Shown piece by piece: positions 36,733-50,400 of a DNA stretch of 64,000 nt. Where the stretch lies: assembly GCA_029783825.1 (NCBI GenBank), contig JAREIK010016256.1, forward strand, positions 62,001 to 126,000, written 5' to 3'. The DNA comes from Sapria himalayana. Taxonomy: Eukaryota > Streptophyta > Magnoliopsida > Malpighiales > Rafflesiaceae. The notes beneath the pieces were generated by a model that saw only the letters and a program-made list of their open reading frames with translations, was not told where the DNA came from and ran no database searches. A program made the translations under genes and the position numbers. Position 1 is the stretch's first letter; every line of letters begins with the position of its first letter.

Positions 36733-39198
36733 GCCTAAACACCTAAATGTTATTTTTGTAATTATTAAAATTATTATAACTAAATATTATATTTACATTT
36801 GAAAAAAAATTAAAAATTATTATATTTTCAAAGATTATATCCTTCAAAAATGATAAAAAATCACAAAAATAATTTTTTTATTATTTAAATAAAACTTATA
36901 AACCACTAAATGCCTAAACATTTAAATCTCTAGACTCTAAACACCAAAATCCCCTAAATACTTAAACCATTAAACCTATATAACCTAAATAATAAATAAT
37001 ATATCTCATTTTTATTTGTATTCAATATAATTTTAAATATTCATTTTAATTATTTTTTAGTTTATTTTTATTGAAATATTAATTACAAATTAAATAATGA
37101 GTGAGACATATATAATTTAAATAAATTATTTCTTATGAAAAAAATAAGCTTATAAAAATAAACAAAATTTCAAAAATTTAAAATTTTATTTAGTAATATA
37201 ATTTACTTTGATTTTTAATTATTTTGGTTTCTACAAATATATTTTAATTAATATCTATCTTATTAATAATAGTTTATTATTTTATTTTTTGATCATTATA
37301 ATAATATATATTAATAAATTTTTTTATATTGAATATACAACAAATATAATTTTTAGGATTATTATAACTAAGTATTGTATTCATATTTTATAACTAATAA
37401 AAAATTATTATATTTTCAAATCTTATAACATTTGAAAATCACAAAAAATTCATAAAAATAATTTTTTTGTTATTTCTTTGATTAAACAAAACCTATAAAC
37501 ACCTAAATGTGTAAACATATAAATCAATATACTCATTAACCCTAGAACAACAAAAAACTTAAACAATTAAATAGTTATACCCTAAATAATAAATAATAAA
37601 TCTCATTTTTATTAGTATTCATTATAATTTTAAATGTACATTTTAATTATTTATTAGTTTATTTTTATTGAAATATAAATTAAAAAATAAATTATTAGTG
37701 AGACAAATATAATTTAAATATTTTATTTTTCATCATAAATTCTATAGGCTTATATAGATTTACAAAAATTTAAAATTTTAAAATTAATATTTAGTAAAAT
37801 ATTTTACTTTGATTTTGAATCATTTTAGGTTTTCAAAATATATTTTAAACAATATTTATCTAAATAATAATTGTTTATTACTTTTATATGATCATTATTA
37901 TAATATATATCAATAAAATAGTTTTTATTGAATTTATATGATATATAATTATTATGATTATTATAACTTATATTATATTCACTTTTCAAAAAAAAATTAT
38001 AAATTATTATATTTTCAAAGGTTATAACATTCAAAAATGAGAAAAAATAACAAACATAATTTTTTTGTTATTTTATTTTTTATATAAAACATATAAACCA
38101 CTAAATGACTAAATTCTAAAATGTCTAAACTTATAAACCCCGAAGCCCATAAATACTTAAAACATTAAATTAGTATAGTCCAGATAATAAATCATAAATC
38201 TAATTTTTATTAGTATTCATTATAATTTTAAATATTCAGTTTAATTATTTATCAGTTTAATTTTATAGAAATATTAATTACAAAATAAATAATAGTGCGA
38301 CATATAAAGTTTCAATAATTTATTTTTCATTAAAAAAAATGCTGATAAAAAAGGCAAATATTTAGAAATAAATAATTTTACTATTTAGTAATATATCTTA
38401 TTTTCATTTTGAATCATTTTAAATTTTACAATTATATTTTAATATTTAGCATTCTTATAAATACTAGTTTATTAATTTATTTATTGATCATTATTTTAAT
38501 ATCTATCAATAAAATTATTTATATTGAGTTTACATTATATATAATTATTAAGATTATTATTACTAAATATTATATTCACATTTAAAAAAAATTAAAAATT
38601 ATTATATTTTCAAAGGTTATTACCTTCAAAAATTAAAAAAAAATCAAAAAATTAAATTTATTGTTTTTTAATTCTTGAAATAAAAACTATAAATCACTAA
38701 AGGTCTAAACAATTAAATCACTAAACTCCTAAATCCCAAAACACCAAAATACTAAAACCATAAAACTAGTATATTCTGAATAATAAATAATTAATTTCAA
38801 TTTTATTTGTATTCATTATAATTTTAAATATTCATTTTAATTATTTATTAGTTTATTATTATAGAATTATAAATTACAAAATAAATTATGAGTAAGAAAA
38901 ATATAATTTAAATAATTTATTTTTAAAAACTAAAATATAAACTTATAAAAAAAGCAAAACATTAAAATAAATTATTATTTAGTAATATATTTTACTTTGA
39001 TTTTGAATAAATTAAGATTTTGCAAATATATTTTAAATAATATCTATCTTATTAATAATAGTTTATTAAATTTTTTTGATCATTATTATAATATCTAGCA
39101 ATGTAATTACTTATATTGAAATTAAATGACTTATAATTATTAAGATTATTATAACTTAATATTATATTTACATTTGAAAAAAATTTAAAAATTATTAT

Positions 39199-39226
39199 AT
39201 TTTCAAATGTTATAACATTTGAAAAT
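39199..39226. repeat. satellite dyad with a compensated arm change (variant 1)
   Basis: The half-arm is ATTTTCAAATGTTA instead of ATTTTCAAAGGTTA, and the opposite arm carries the matching change (TAACATTTGAAAAT). The 28-bp palindrome stays perfect. Confidence 0.93.
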
Positions 39227-39794
39227 GTGAAAAAATATCAAAAATAATATTTTTGTTATTTATAGTTTAAATAAAACCTAAAAATCACTAAATGCCTAAA
39301 TACATAAATCGCTAAAATTCTAAATGACAAAACTTTTAACTACTTAAACTATTAAACTGGTATACATTAATAATATTTCATAAATCTCATTTTAATTTTT
39401 ATTAAGTATAATTTTAAATTTTTATTTTAATTATTATTAGTTTATTTCTATAGAAATATTTATTACAAAATAAATTATGAGTGTGACATATATAATTTAA
39501 ATAATTTATTTTTAATCAAAAAAGATATATACGCTTATAAAAGAAGTAAAATTTAAAATTTAAAAATTATTATTCAGTAATATATTTTACTTTAATTTTG
39601 AATCAATTTGGGCTTTCAAAATATTTTTTAATTAATATCTATCTTATTATTAATTATTTATTAAATTAATTTTGGATCATTATTATAATTTCTATGAATA
39701 AAATATTTTATATTGAATTTATATGATATAAAAATATTAATATTATTTTAATAAATATTGTATTCACATATCAGAAAATCTTAAATTTTATTAT

Positions 39795-39822
39795 ATTTTC
39801 AGAGGTTATAACCTCTGAAAAT
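39795..39822. repeat. satellite dyad with a compensated arm change (variant 2)
   Basis: The half-arm is ATTTTCAGAGGTTA and the opposite arm is TAACCTCTGAAAAT. Both arms differ from the common form at the paired position, so the palindrome stays perfect. Confidence 0.93.
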
Positions 39823-42800
39823 GAGAAAATATTACAATTTTTTTTATTTTATTGTTTAAATAAAACCTATAAAATACTAAATGCCTAAAAACAAAATTCT
39901 CCTAAACTCTTAAATGTCAAAACTATTAATCTGGTATACATTAATAATAAATCATAAATCTCATTTTAATTTTTATTCAGTATAATTTAAAATTTTTATT
40001 TTAATTATTTATCAGTTTATTTTTATAGAAATATTAATTACAAAATAAATAATTAGTGAGAGAGATCTAATTTAAATTAAACCAGTATACCCTAAATAAT
40101 AAATAATAAATCATATTTTTTTCATTATAATTTTAAATATTCATTTTAATTATTTATTTGTTTATTTTTATATAAATATTAATAACAAAATAAATTAAGA
40201 GTTACAAAAATATAATTTAAATGAATTATTTCTCATCAAAAAAATATAGATAAACTTTTTAAAAGAAAGAAAATTTCAAAAAAAAAATTATTATATAGTA
40301 ATATGTTTTTCTTTGCTTCTGAATCATTTTAGGTTTTTTAATTATATTTTAATTGATATTTATCTTATTAATTATAGATTATTAATTTATTTTTTGATCA
40401 TTATTAGAATATTTTTCAATAAAAATGTTTATATTGAATTTATATGATATATAAATATAAATATTATTATAACTATATATTGTATTCACTTTTGAAAAAA
40501 AAAATTAAAATTATTATATGTTCAATTATTATATCATTTGAAAATGTCAAAAAATAAAAAAAAATAATTTTTTTTTGTTATTTCATTGCTTAAATAAAAC
40601 CTATACACCACTAAATCTCTAAGCACTTAAATCATTAAACTACAAAATCCCGATACCCCTATATAGATAATTCTTTAAACCGGTATACCCTAAATAATAT
40701 TTAATAAATCTCATTTTTATTTGTTTTCATTATAATTTTAAAATTAATTTTGATTGTTTAGTTTTTTATTTTTATATATTTTTTAATTATAAAATAAATT
40801 GAGTTAAAAATATAATTTATTAAAAAAAAATTTCATCAAAAAATAGATAAGCTTATAAAAATCATAAAAATTTAAAAAAAAATAATTTTTATTTAGTGAT
40901 ATATTTTGTTTTGCTTTTGAATCATTTTAGATTTTGATATTATATTTTAAATAATATCAATCTTATTCATAATAGATTTTTAATTTATTTTTTGATAATT
41001 ATTAGAATATCTATCAATAAAATTGTTTATATTGAATTTATATGATATATAATTATTATGATTATTATAAATATATATTGTATTCACTTTTGAAAAGAAA
41101 TTTAAACATTATTATATTTTCAAAAGTTATAACCTTTAAAAATTATAAAAAATAATAAAAAAAATTTTTTTGTTATTTCATTTTTAAAATAAAACCTATA
41201 GATCATTAAATGCTTACTTACTTAAATCCATAAGTTCATAGAGCCCGAAACCCCTAAATACATAAACATTTTAACAGTTATATACTACTTAATGAATAAT
41301 AAATAATAAATCTCATTTTTTTTCTATTTATTATAATTTTAAATATTCATTTTAATTATTTATAGTTTAATTATTTAGAAAAATTAATTACAAAAAAATT
41401 TTTGAGTGACACAAATATTATTTAAATAATTTAATTTTAATCAATAAAAAATATAAGCTATAAAAAGAAGGAAATATTTGAAAATTAAATATTATTTTTT
41501 AGTAATATATTTTGATTTGATTTTGAATCATTTTTGTGTTAAGTAAATATATTTTAATTAATATTTATATTATTAATAATAGTTTATTAATTTAATTTTT
41601 GATCATTATTATACTATCTATCATTAAAATTGTTAGTTTGAATTTATATGATATATAATTAGTATGATTAATATAATTATACATGGTATTTACATTTCAA
41701 AAAATTTAAAAATTATTTTATTTTTAAAGGTTATAACCTTTGAAAATCAGATAAAATCAAAAAAAAAATTATTTTTATTATATAAATAAAAACTATAAAT
41801 TACTAAAAGCCTAAAAACATAAATTGCTAAACTCCTAAATGACAAAACCCCTAAATTAACAATCCATTAAACTGGTATACCATATATAATAAATCATAAA
41901 TCTCATTTTAATTTGTATTCATTATAATTTTAAATATTCATTTTAATTATTTATAAGTTTATTTTTATAGAAATATTAATTGCAAAATAAATAAAGTGTG
42001 AGACAAATATAATTTTAATAATTTATTTTTAATCAAAAAATAAATATAAGCTTATAAAAAGAAGTAAAAATTTAAAAACAAAAAATTATCATTTAATAAT
42101 ATATTTTACTTTGATTTTGAATCATTATAGGTTTTGAATTTATATTTTAATTGCTATCAATCTTATTAATAATAGGTTATTAATTTATTTTTTGATCATT
42201 ATTATAATATCTATCAATAAAATTACTTATTTTGAATTTAAATGCCTTATTAATATTAAGATTATTATAACTAAATATTATATTTACATTTAAAAAAAAT
42301 TTAAAAATTATTATATTTTCAAAGGTGATAACCTTCAAAAATTATAAAAAATCACAAAAATAAATTTTTTATTATTTTATTATTTAAATAAAACTTATAA
42401 ACCACTAAATGCCTAATCATTTAAATATCTAGACTCTTTAACCCCAAAACATCTTAAATACTTAAACAATTAAACCTATATACCCTAAATAATAAATAAT
42501 AAATTCAATTTTTATTTGTATTCATTATAATTTTAAATATTCATTTTTATTATTTTGTAGTTTATTTTTATAGAAATATCAATTACAAAATAAATAATGA
42601 GTGAGACATATAATTTAAATATATTATTCTTTATGAAAAAAATATAAGCTTATAAAATAAACAAAATTTCAAAAATTTAAAATATTATTTAGTAATATAA
42701 TTTACTTTGATTTTGAATTATTTTGGGTTCTGTAAATATATTTTAATTAATATCTATCTTACTAAAAATAGTTTATTAATTTAATTCTTGATCAATATAA

Positions 42801-45016
42801 TACTATATATTAATTAAATTTTTTATATTGAATTTATATCAAATATAATTATTATGATTATTATAACTAAGTATTGTATTCATATTTTAGAATTATTAAA
42901 AAATTATTATATTTTCAAAGGTTATAACCTTTGAAAATTATGAAAATTCATAAAAATAAATTTTTTATTATTTCATTGATTAAATAAAACTGATAAACAC
43001 CTAAATGTGCAAACATATAAATCAATAAACTCCTTAACCCCAAAACCACAAAAAACTTAAACCATTAATTAGGTATACCCTAAATAATAAATCATATATC
43101 TTTTTTTTATTAGTATTCATTATAATTGCAAATATTCATTTTAATTATTTATCAATTTATTTTTATTGAAATATTAAATACAAAATAAATCATTTGTAAG
43201 ACAGATATAATTTAAATAATTTATTTTTCATCAAAAAAATATATATGCTTATAAAATGAGGCAAAATTTTTAAAATAAAAAATTATTATTTAGTAATATA
43301 TCTTATTTAGTAATTTATCAATTATTAAAAATTATTATATTTTCAAAGGTTATAACCTTCAAAAATTTTAAAAAAATAAAAAAATTAAATTTTTTATTTT
43401 TTCATTCTTTAAATAAAAACTATAAATCACTAAAGGCCTAAACACTTAAATCACTAAACCCCAAAACACCAAAATACTTAAACCATTAAACTAGTATATC
43501 ATGAAAAATAAATAATAAATCTCTATTTTATTTGTATTCATTATAATTTTAAATATTCATTTTAATTATTTATTAGTTTATTTTTATAGAATTATAAATT
43601 AAAAATAAATTATGAGGAAGACATATAATTTAAATAATTTACTTTTAATAACAAAAAATATAAACTTATAAAAAGAACCAAAACATCAAAGAAAGTAATA
43701 TTTTGTAATATATGTTACTTTGATTTTGAATAAATTTACGTTTTGCAAATATATTTAAAATAATATCTATCTCATTAATAATAGTTTATTAATTTATTTT
43801 TTGATCATTAATATAATATATTTCAATATAATTGTTTATATTGAATTTACATGATATATAATTTTTATGATTATCATAACTAAATATAGTATTCACATAT
43901 AAAAAAAATTTAATAATTGTTATATTTTGAATGTTTATAACCTTCAAAAATGAGAAAAAATAACAAAAATAAATTTTTATTATATCATTGTTTAAATAAT
44001 ACTTATAAACCTTTAAATGCCTAAATACATAAATATCTAAACCCCTAAACCCCGAAGCCCCTAAATACTTAAACCTTTAAACTCGTAAACCTTAAATTTA
44101 ATTTATATAATTTATAAAAATATTAATTACAAAATAAATTATGAGTGATACAAATATAATTTAAATAATATATTTTTCATCAAAAAAACAGATAAGCTTA
44201 TAAAATGATGCAAAAACTAAAAAAAATTATTATTTAGTATTAAAATTTACTTTGATTTTAAATTATTTTAGGTTTTTTAATTATAATCTAATTTATATCT
44301 ATCATATTAATAATAGTTTATTAATTTATTTTTTGATAATTGATATAATATCTATCAATAAAATTGTTTATATTTAGTTTATATTATATATAGTTATAAT
44401 ATTTATTATTACTAAACTTTTAAACTCCTAAATACTTAAACCATTAAATCGGTATACCCTAAATAATTAATCATAAATATCATTTTTATTTGTATTCATT
44501 ATAATTTTTATATTCATTTTAATTATTTATTAGTTTATTTTTATACAAATATTAAATGCAAAATAAAATAATGAATGAGACAAATATAATTTAAATAATT
44601 TATCTTCATCAAAAAAATTTATAAGCTTATAAAAAGAATCAAAGATTTAAAAATAAAAAATTATTATTTAGAAAAATATTTTACTTTGATTTTGAATCGT
44701 TTTAGGTTTTGCAAATATATTTTAATTAATATCTATCTTATTAATAATAGTTTATTAATCTATTTTATGATCAGTATTATAATATCGATCAATAAAATTA
44801 TTTATATTGAATTTACATGATATCTAATTTTTATGATTATTATAATTAAATATTGTATTAATATTTGAAAAAAAATTTAAATTATCATATTTTCAATGAT
44901 TATAACCTTGAAAATGAGAAAAAACATAAAAATATTTTTTTTGTTATTTAATTATTTAAATAAAACCTATAAACCACAAAATACCTAAATACTTAAATAA
45001 CTAAACTCCTAAAGCC

Positions 45017-46305
45017 TGATACTGCTGCACCACACACACATTGCGACGGATCACCGTACACACGTGCACATATTTTTGTCCATTTTTGTGTAGCATTTAG
45101 ATGGTCCAGCAAGTCCTTGAAGCAAACAGAAGTATGGGCCACCAGCTTGTAGAGGGCCGCACTAGTAGGCCGGGATGATAACATTCAGAAAACTAACGAG
45201 ACCGAGCAAAGTGGTCAGGAAAACCCATGAGTAGATAGGAGTGGGTTCCACTAGCCATATAAGGCAGCATAGAGGGCCACCCAATCATCGCCCTATAGGA
45301 GTAGCGGGTAATCCATGATTAATTGAAGAGCTGGCAAAATCCGAAGCATCACCAAGTAGGGCCAGTAAGCAATGTAGTCGAGACCAGCCACATGGGACCG
45401 AAATATTCAAACTTGTAGTTTATATTTGTAGTCTTATTTGTATTTTTGACTTTGTATGCACCATGTACTTGTAGAGATGGATCATGACATACTCACACAC
45501 ACAATCTTGTCTGTTCTCTAAGTAGCATGCAATGAGGGCAACTGGACCCATGAGTATCTTTAAGTGGGTCCCACTATGCATTTTGTAAATACACATTAGG
45601 CGATGCTATACTCCTGAGAGTAGAAGACCCATCTTTATAGCATTTTGTAATTTTACTTGTATTCTAGCTTGGTTGTACGCGTAGATAATTAGACTATGAG
45701 ATGGACCACATCACACATGCACACCGATGCATGAATATTTTTTGATATTTTGTCGGTACAACATACAGCCACTTCGTGGAGCTCGAGGAGGAAGCATTCT
45801 AACTCAAGAGATACTCTTTTGAGGATCATTGGAACAAAAGAAGGTGGAATTCAGAGGTGAGAATGAATTGAAAAAGTGTCGTAAATATGGACTTGTGGAT
45901 TTATGGGTATTCAGTTTTACATGTATTCTATTGCATAGCAATGATATAGGCAAACGGTTGATGCTTCATCTCACACACATGAACAATCTTATATTTGCAT
46001 AGTTTTAATATGGTGCATCATTCAGGTTCCTCCAAAAGGCTTGGACAAATCCGAATGGAACGTACGCAGTGCACATAATGACTCAATGCCAACTCTGAAG
46101 TCCGGAAATTCCAGGTGATTTTAGTTGTATTCGTACGCTTCGAATTATTAGGCATTATGTTTTTTTATGTATATTATGAATAGAATCATTAAGGTGCATA
46201 GGATTTGGTGGGCTTGCCTAAATTAGTCAGCTTTTTAGTCTCTTGTAAGTTGTGTGCCTAAATGATAAATAAAGTGTGTATTTTCCAAAAAAAAAACAAA
46301 AAAAA
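45017..46305 (+). mobile_element. unclassified element, copy E, with poly(A) 3' end (probable retroposon)
   Basis: This is non-satellite sequence of balanced composition, inserted in a telomere-like run of the satellite. Its 3' end reads AATGATAAATAAAGTGTG followed by about 20 A-rich bases (46287-46305), resembling a polyadenylation signal and tail. Internally it repeats a loose ~245-bp theme: an ACTTGTATTCT-like block followed by GAGATGGA.CA-like and CACACACA-like blocks, starting near 45410, 45641 and 45889. No protein domain is recognised on either strand. It could be a non-autonomous LINE-derived or SINE-like element, or a retrocopy of a noncoding transcript. Copy D is a second example. 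Confidence 0.65.
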
Positions 46306-46357
46306 GCATAAACCCTAAACTTTAAACCCTAACCCATAAACCCTAAATCCTAAATCT
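46306..46357 (+). repeat. short interstitial telomere-like tract
   Basis: Several near-canonical plant telomere units occur here (AAACCCTAAAC, AAACCCTAACC, AAACCCTAAATCCTAAA). They are closer to CCCTAAA than those in the ordinary satellite monomers. It could be the distal remnant of the satellite block split by element E, since both end in AAATCTCAT. Confidence 0.75.
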
Positions 46358-47455
46358 CATGTTTTGCACTTTTATAATCAAATGACTAAGTGTTAAATTT
46401 AAATTGAAATTTACAACTTTTAGGAATGTCACAGATTTATCTTTTTGTATATGTAACACAAAGTCATGACTCAAGGGGTGAGTTATGGATTCAGTATCTT
46501 TCTTGCTTTAGATCATTGTAGCATTAGCAATGGTAATGATTGTATATTTTGTCTCTAGAACACAAAATCATATCGATGAGAATATGCCATAACTTGTATC
46601 TCTCTGTTGAACATATTGTTATGGCACTAAGAATGATCATGAATACATATTTAATAACTATAATACCAGGTCACAATATTGGATTTGACCATTACTTGTG
46701 CATTTTATCTTTATATTGCAAAGTCATTGCACTAGGAATGATTGTAACTTTGGCCATTTCTCAAGAGCAAAAGTCATGACCCTAGAAATACTTAAAGCTC
46801 GAGTACTACTCTTTATAACGTTCTATAGCTAAAATTCATGGGATTGGAAATATTACTATGGCTTTTACCATTGATTTGTGACCTCAAGTGTCAATATGCA
46901 ATACTAATATTTTGAGCAATGACCTTTTATACATTTGAATATGATTCATTTACACCTTTTTGGGTATTGTGAGCTTGCATACAAAACTCATTTAATATAA
47001 AAAGAAAGAAATGATACTTTACATATCCAAGAGGACATAAAAAAGGGGCTTAGACATGCCAATAAAATAAATTTTTTGATTCTTGATTGAAAGAGAGCCC
47101 ATACTTCTTGCCCTGCTCAAACTGCCCGGGGCTAGTTTGTTCTAATAGGCCGCAAGGTTGTTATTTTTTTAGAGGTGAACTAGGTTTTAAAAAAAATTCT
47201 TTGAGTGAGTGAATGAGAGATATTTTAGAAAAAATTATATAATCAATATAAATAGCATCTTCAACAACTAGCTATTTCAACACATACGGGTACAACTTTG
47301 GTTTAGTCTGTTAGCATACATGAGTCAATTACCTTTGATAGCCTAGTTATTCAACATCAAATATGATTAGACAAAATAGAGATAAAGTAAAAGCTCCTAT
47401 TATTTTGGTTAGAACTTTAGCAATCATTCTAGAGTTAAGAGAGGAACAAAATAAA
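46358..47455. other. unassigned non-satellite sequence
   Basis: About 1.1 kb belongs to neither the satellite nor a recognised transposon. A weak motif resembling AAAGTCAT…CTAGGAATGATT recurs near 46465, 46565, 46625, 46722, 46770 and 46832 at 50-100 bp spacing. The part at 47090-47165 is less AT-rich. The longest ORF, 46540-46779, is not convincing. Satellite resumes mid-monomer near 47456, indicating a rearranged junction rather than a clean insertion. Confidence 0.5.
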
Positions 47456-50400
47456 TTATTTTAATTATTCAGTATAATTTAAATTTTTATTTTATTTATT
47501 TATCAGTTTATTTTTATAGAAATATTAATCACAAAATAAATTATTAGTGAGACGGATCTAATTTAAATTAAACCATTATATCCTAAATAATTAAGAATAA
47601 ATCTCATTTTTTATTCATTTTAATTTTAAATATTCAAATTTAATTATTTATTTGTATATTTTTATATTAATATTAAATACAAAATAAATTATGAGTTACA
47701 AAAATATAATTTATATAAATTATATTTCATAAAAATAATATATATAAACTTTTTAAACGAAAAAAAAATTCAAAACAAACATTTATTATATAGTAATATA
47801 TTTTGCTTTGCTTCTGAATCATTTTAGGTTTTCTAAATATATTTTAATTGATATCTATCTTATTAATAATAGATTATTAAGTTATTTTTTCATCATTATT
47901 AGAATATTTATCAATAAAAATGTTTATATTGAATTTATATGATATATAAATATAATGATTATTATAACTAAATATTGTATTCACTTTTGAAAAAAATTTT
48001 AAAATTATTATATTTTCAAAGGTTATATCCTTTGAAAATGTGAAAAAATAAAAAAAATAAATTTTGTGTTATTTCAATTTTTAAATAAAAACTATAGATC
48101 ATTAAATGCTTACTTACTTAAATCAGTAAGCTCATAAATCCTGAAACCCCTAAATACATAAACCTTTTAACAACTATATACTACTTAATTAATAATAAAT
48201 CACATTTTTATTTTATTTATTATAATTTTAAATATTCATTTAAATTATTTATAGTTTATTTTTTAGAAAAATTAATTACAAAATAAATTTCGAGTGAGAC
48301 AGATATTATTTAAATAATTTATTTTAATAAAAAAAAAATAAGCTTATAAAAAGAATCAAAATTTTAAGAATTAAATATTATTTTTTAGTAATATATTTTG
48401 ATTTGATTTTGAATCATTTTGTGTTATTTAAATATATTTTAATTAATTTTTATATTATTAATAATAGTTTATTAATTTAATTTTTGATCATTATTATACT
48501 ATCTATCATTAAAATTATTTATATTGAATTTATATGATATATAATTAGTAAGATTATTATAATTATACATGGTATTTACATTTCAAAAAATTTTAAAAAT
48601 TATTTTATTTTCAAATGTTATAAACTTTGATAATCAGAAAAATTCAAAAATAAAATTTTAAATTTTTATTATATATATAAAATTTATAAACCACTAAATA
48701 ATCAAACCATTAAACCAACATACCATATATAATAAATTATAAATCTCATTTTAATTTGTATTCATTATAATTTTAAATATTTATTTTAATTATTTATTAG
48801 TTTAATTTTTATAGAAATATCAATCACAAAATAAATAATGAGCGAGACAAATCTAATTTTATAATTTATTTTTAATCAAAAAAAATAAGCTTATATAAAG
48901 AAGTAAAAATTTAATAACAAAATATTATTATTTAGTAACAGATTTTACTTTGATTTTGAATCATTATATATAGGTTCTGCAATTATAATTTAATTGCGAT
49001 CAATCTTATTATTAATAGTTTATTAATTTATTATTTGATCATTTTTATAATATCGAACAATAAAATTACTTAAATTCAATTAAAATGTCTTATAATTATT
49101 AAATTATTATAACTAAATATTATATTTACATTTGAAAAAAATTTAAAAATTATTATAATTTCAAAGGTAATACCTTCAAAAATGATAAAAAATCACAAAA
49201 ATAATTTTATATTATTTTATTATTTAAATAAAACTTATAAACCACTAAATGACTATACATTTAAATCTCTAGACTCCCAGACCCCAAAACCCCCTTAATA
49301 CTTAAACCATTAAACCTATATAAAATAAATAATAAATAATAAATCTCATTTTTATTTGTTTTCATTATAATTTTAAATAATCATTTTAATTATTATTTAG
49401 TTTATTTTTCTAGAAATTTAAATAACAAAATAAATAATGAGTGAGACAAATATAATTAAAATAATTTTATTTTTATGAAAAAAAAATAAGCTTATAAAAA
49501 TAAACAAAATTTCAAAAATTTAAAATTTTATTTAGTAATATAATTTACTTTGATTTTAAATTATTTTAGGTTCTACAAATATATTTTAATTAATATCTAT
49601 CTTACTAATAATAGTTTATTAATTTATTTTTCGATCATTATTATAATAAATATTAATACATTTTTTTATATTGAATCTACAACGAATATAATTATTAAGA
49701 TTATTATAACTAAGTATTATATTCATATTTTAGAACTATTAAAAAATTATTATATCTTTAAAGGATATAACCATTGAAAAGCATTAAAATTCATTAAAAT
49801 AAATTTATTGTTATTTCATTGATTAAATAAAACCTATAAACAGGAAAATGTGTAAACATATAAATCAATAAACTCCTTAACCCTAAAACAACAAAAAACT
49901 TAAACAATTAAATAGTTATACCCTAAAAAATAAATCATAAATCTCATTTTTTAGTATTCATTATAATTTTAAATATACATTTTAATTATTTATTATTTTA
50001 ACTTTATAGAAAAGTAAATTAAAAAATAAATTATTAGTGAGACAAATATAATTTAAATAATTTTTTTTTCATCATAAAATATATAGGCTTATAAATGTAT
50101 ACAAAAATTTAAAAATTTAAAATTAATTTATAGTAAAATATTTCACTTTGATTTTGAATCATTATAGGTTTTGCAAATACATTTTAAACAATATTTATCT
50201 TATTAAGAATTGGTTATTACTTTTTTATGATCATTATTATAATAAATATCAATAAAATAGTTTATATTGAATTTATTTTATATATAATTATTATGATTAT
50301 TATAACTTCATATTGTATTCACTTTTGAAAAAAAAAATAAAAATTATTATATTTACAAATGTTATAACCTTCAAAAATGAGAAAAAATAACAAAAATAAA

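Larger units (their letters stand above)
36733..45016 (+). repeat. satellite array, block 5 (forward)
   Basis: Dyads lie near 36833, 37420, 38020, 38615, 39212, 39808, 40535, 41125, 41735, 42325, 42925, 43350, 43930 and 44900. The block starts with a rearranged partial monomer. Subtypes can be told apart by their telomere-like text. For example, the TGTGTAAACATATAAATC type at 37508 recurs at 43005, 49848 and 57796, and positions 37500-38750 parallel 49845-51030. The block ends inside a telomere-like run where element E is inserted. Confidence 0.93.

Noticed and set aside
46306..46357. Evidence that the window is at a chromosome end
   Set aside because: The CCCTAAA tract is short, degenerate and interstitial, with satellite continuing for 16 kb beyond it.
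46540..46779. 79-codon ORF in the unassigned segment
   Set aside because: There is no recognisable motif, it overlaps weakly repeated motifs, and no supporting context is visible.
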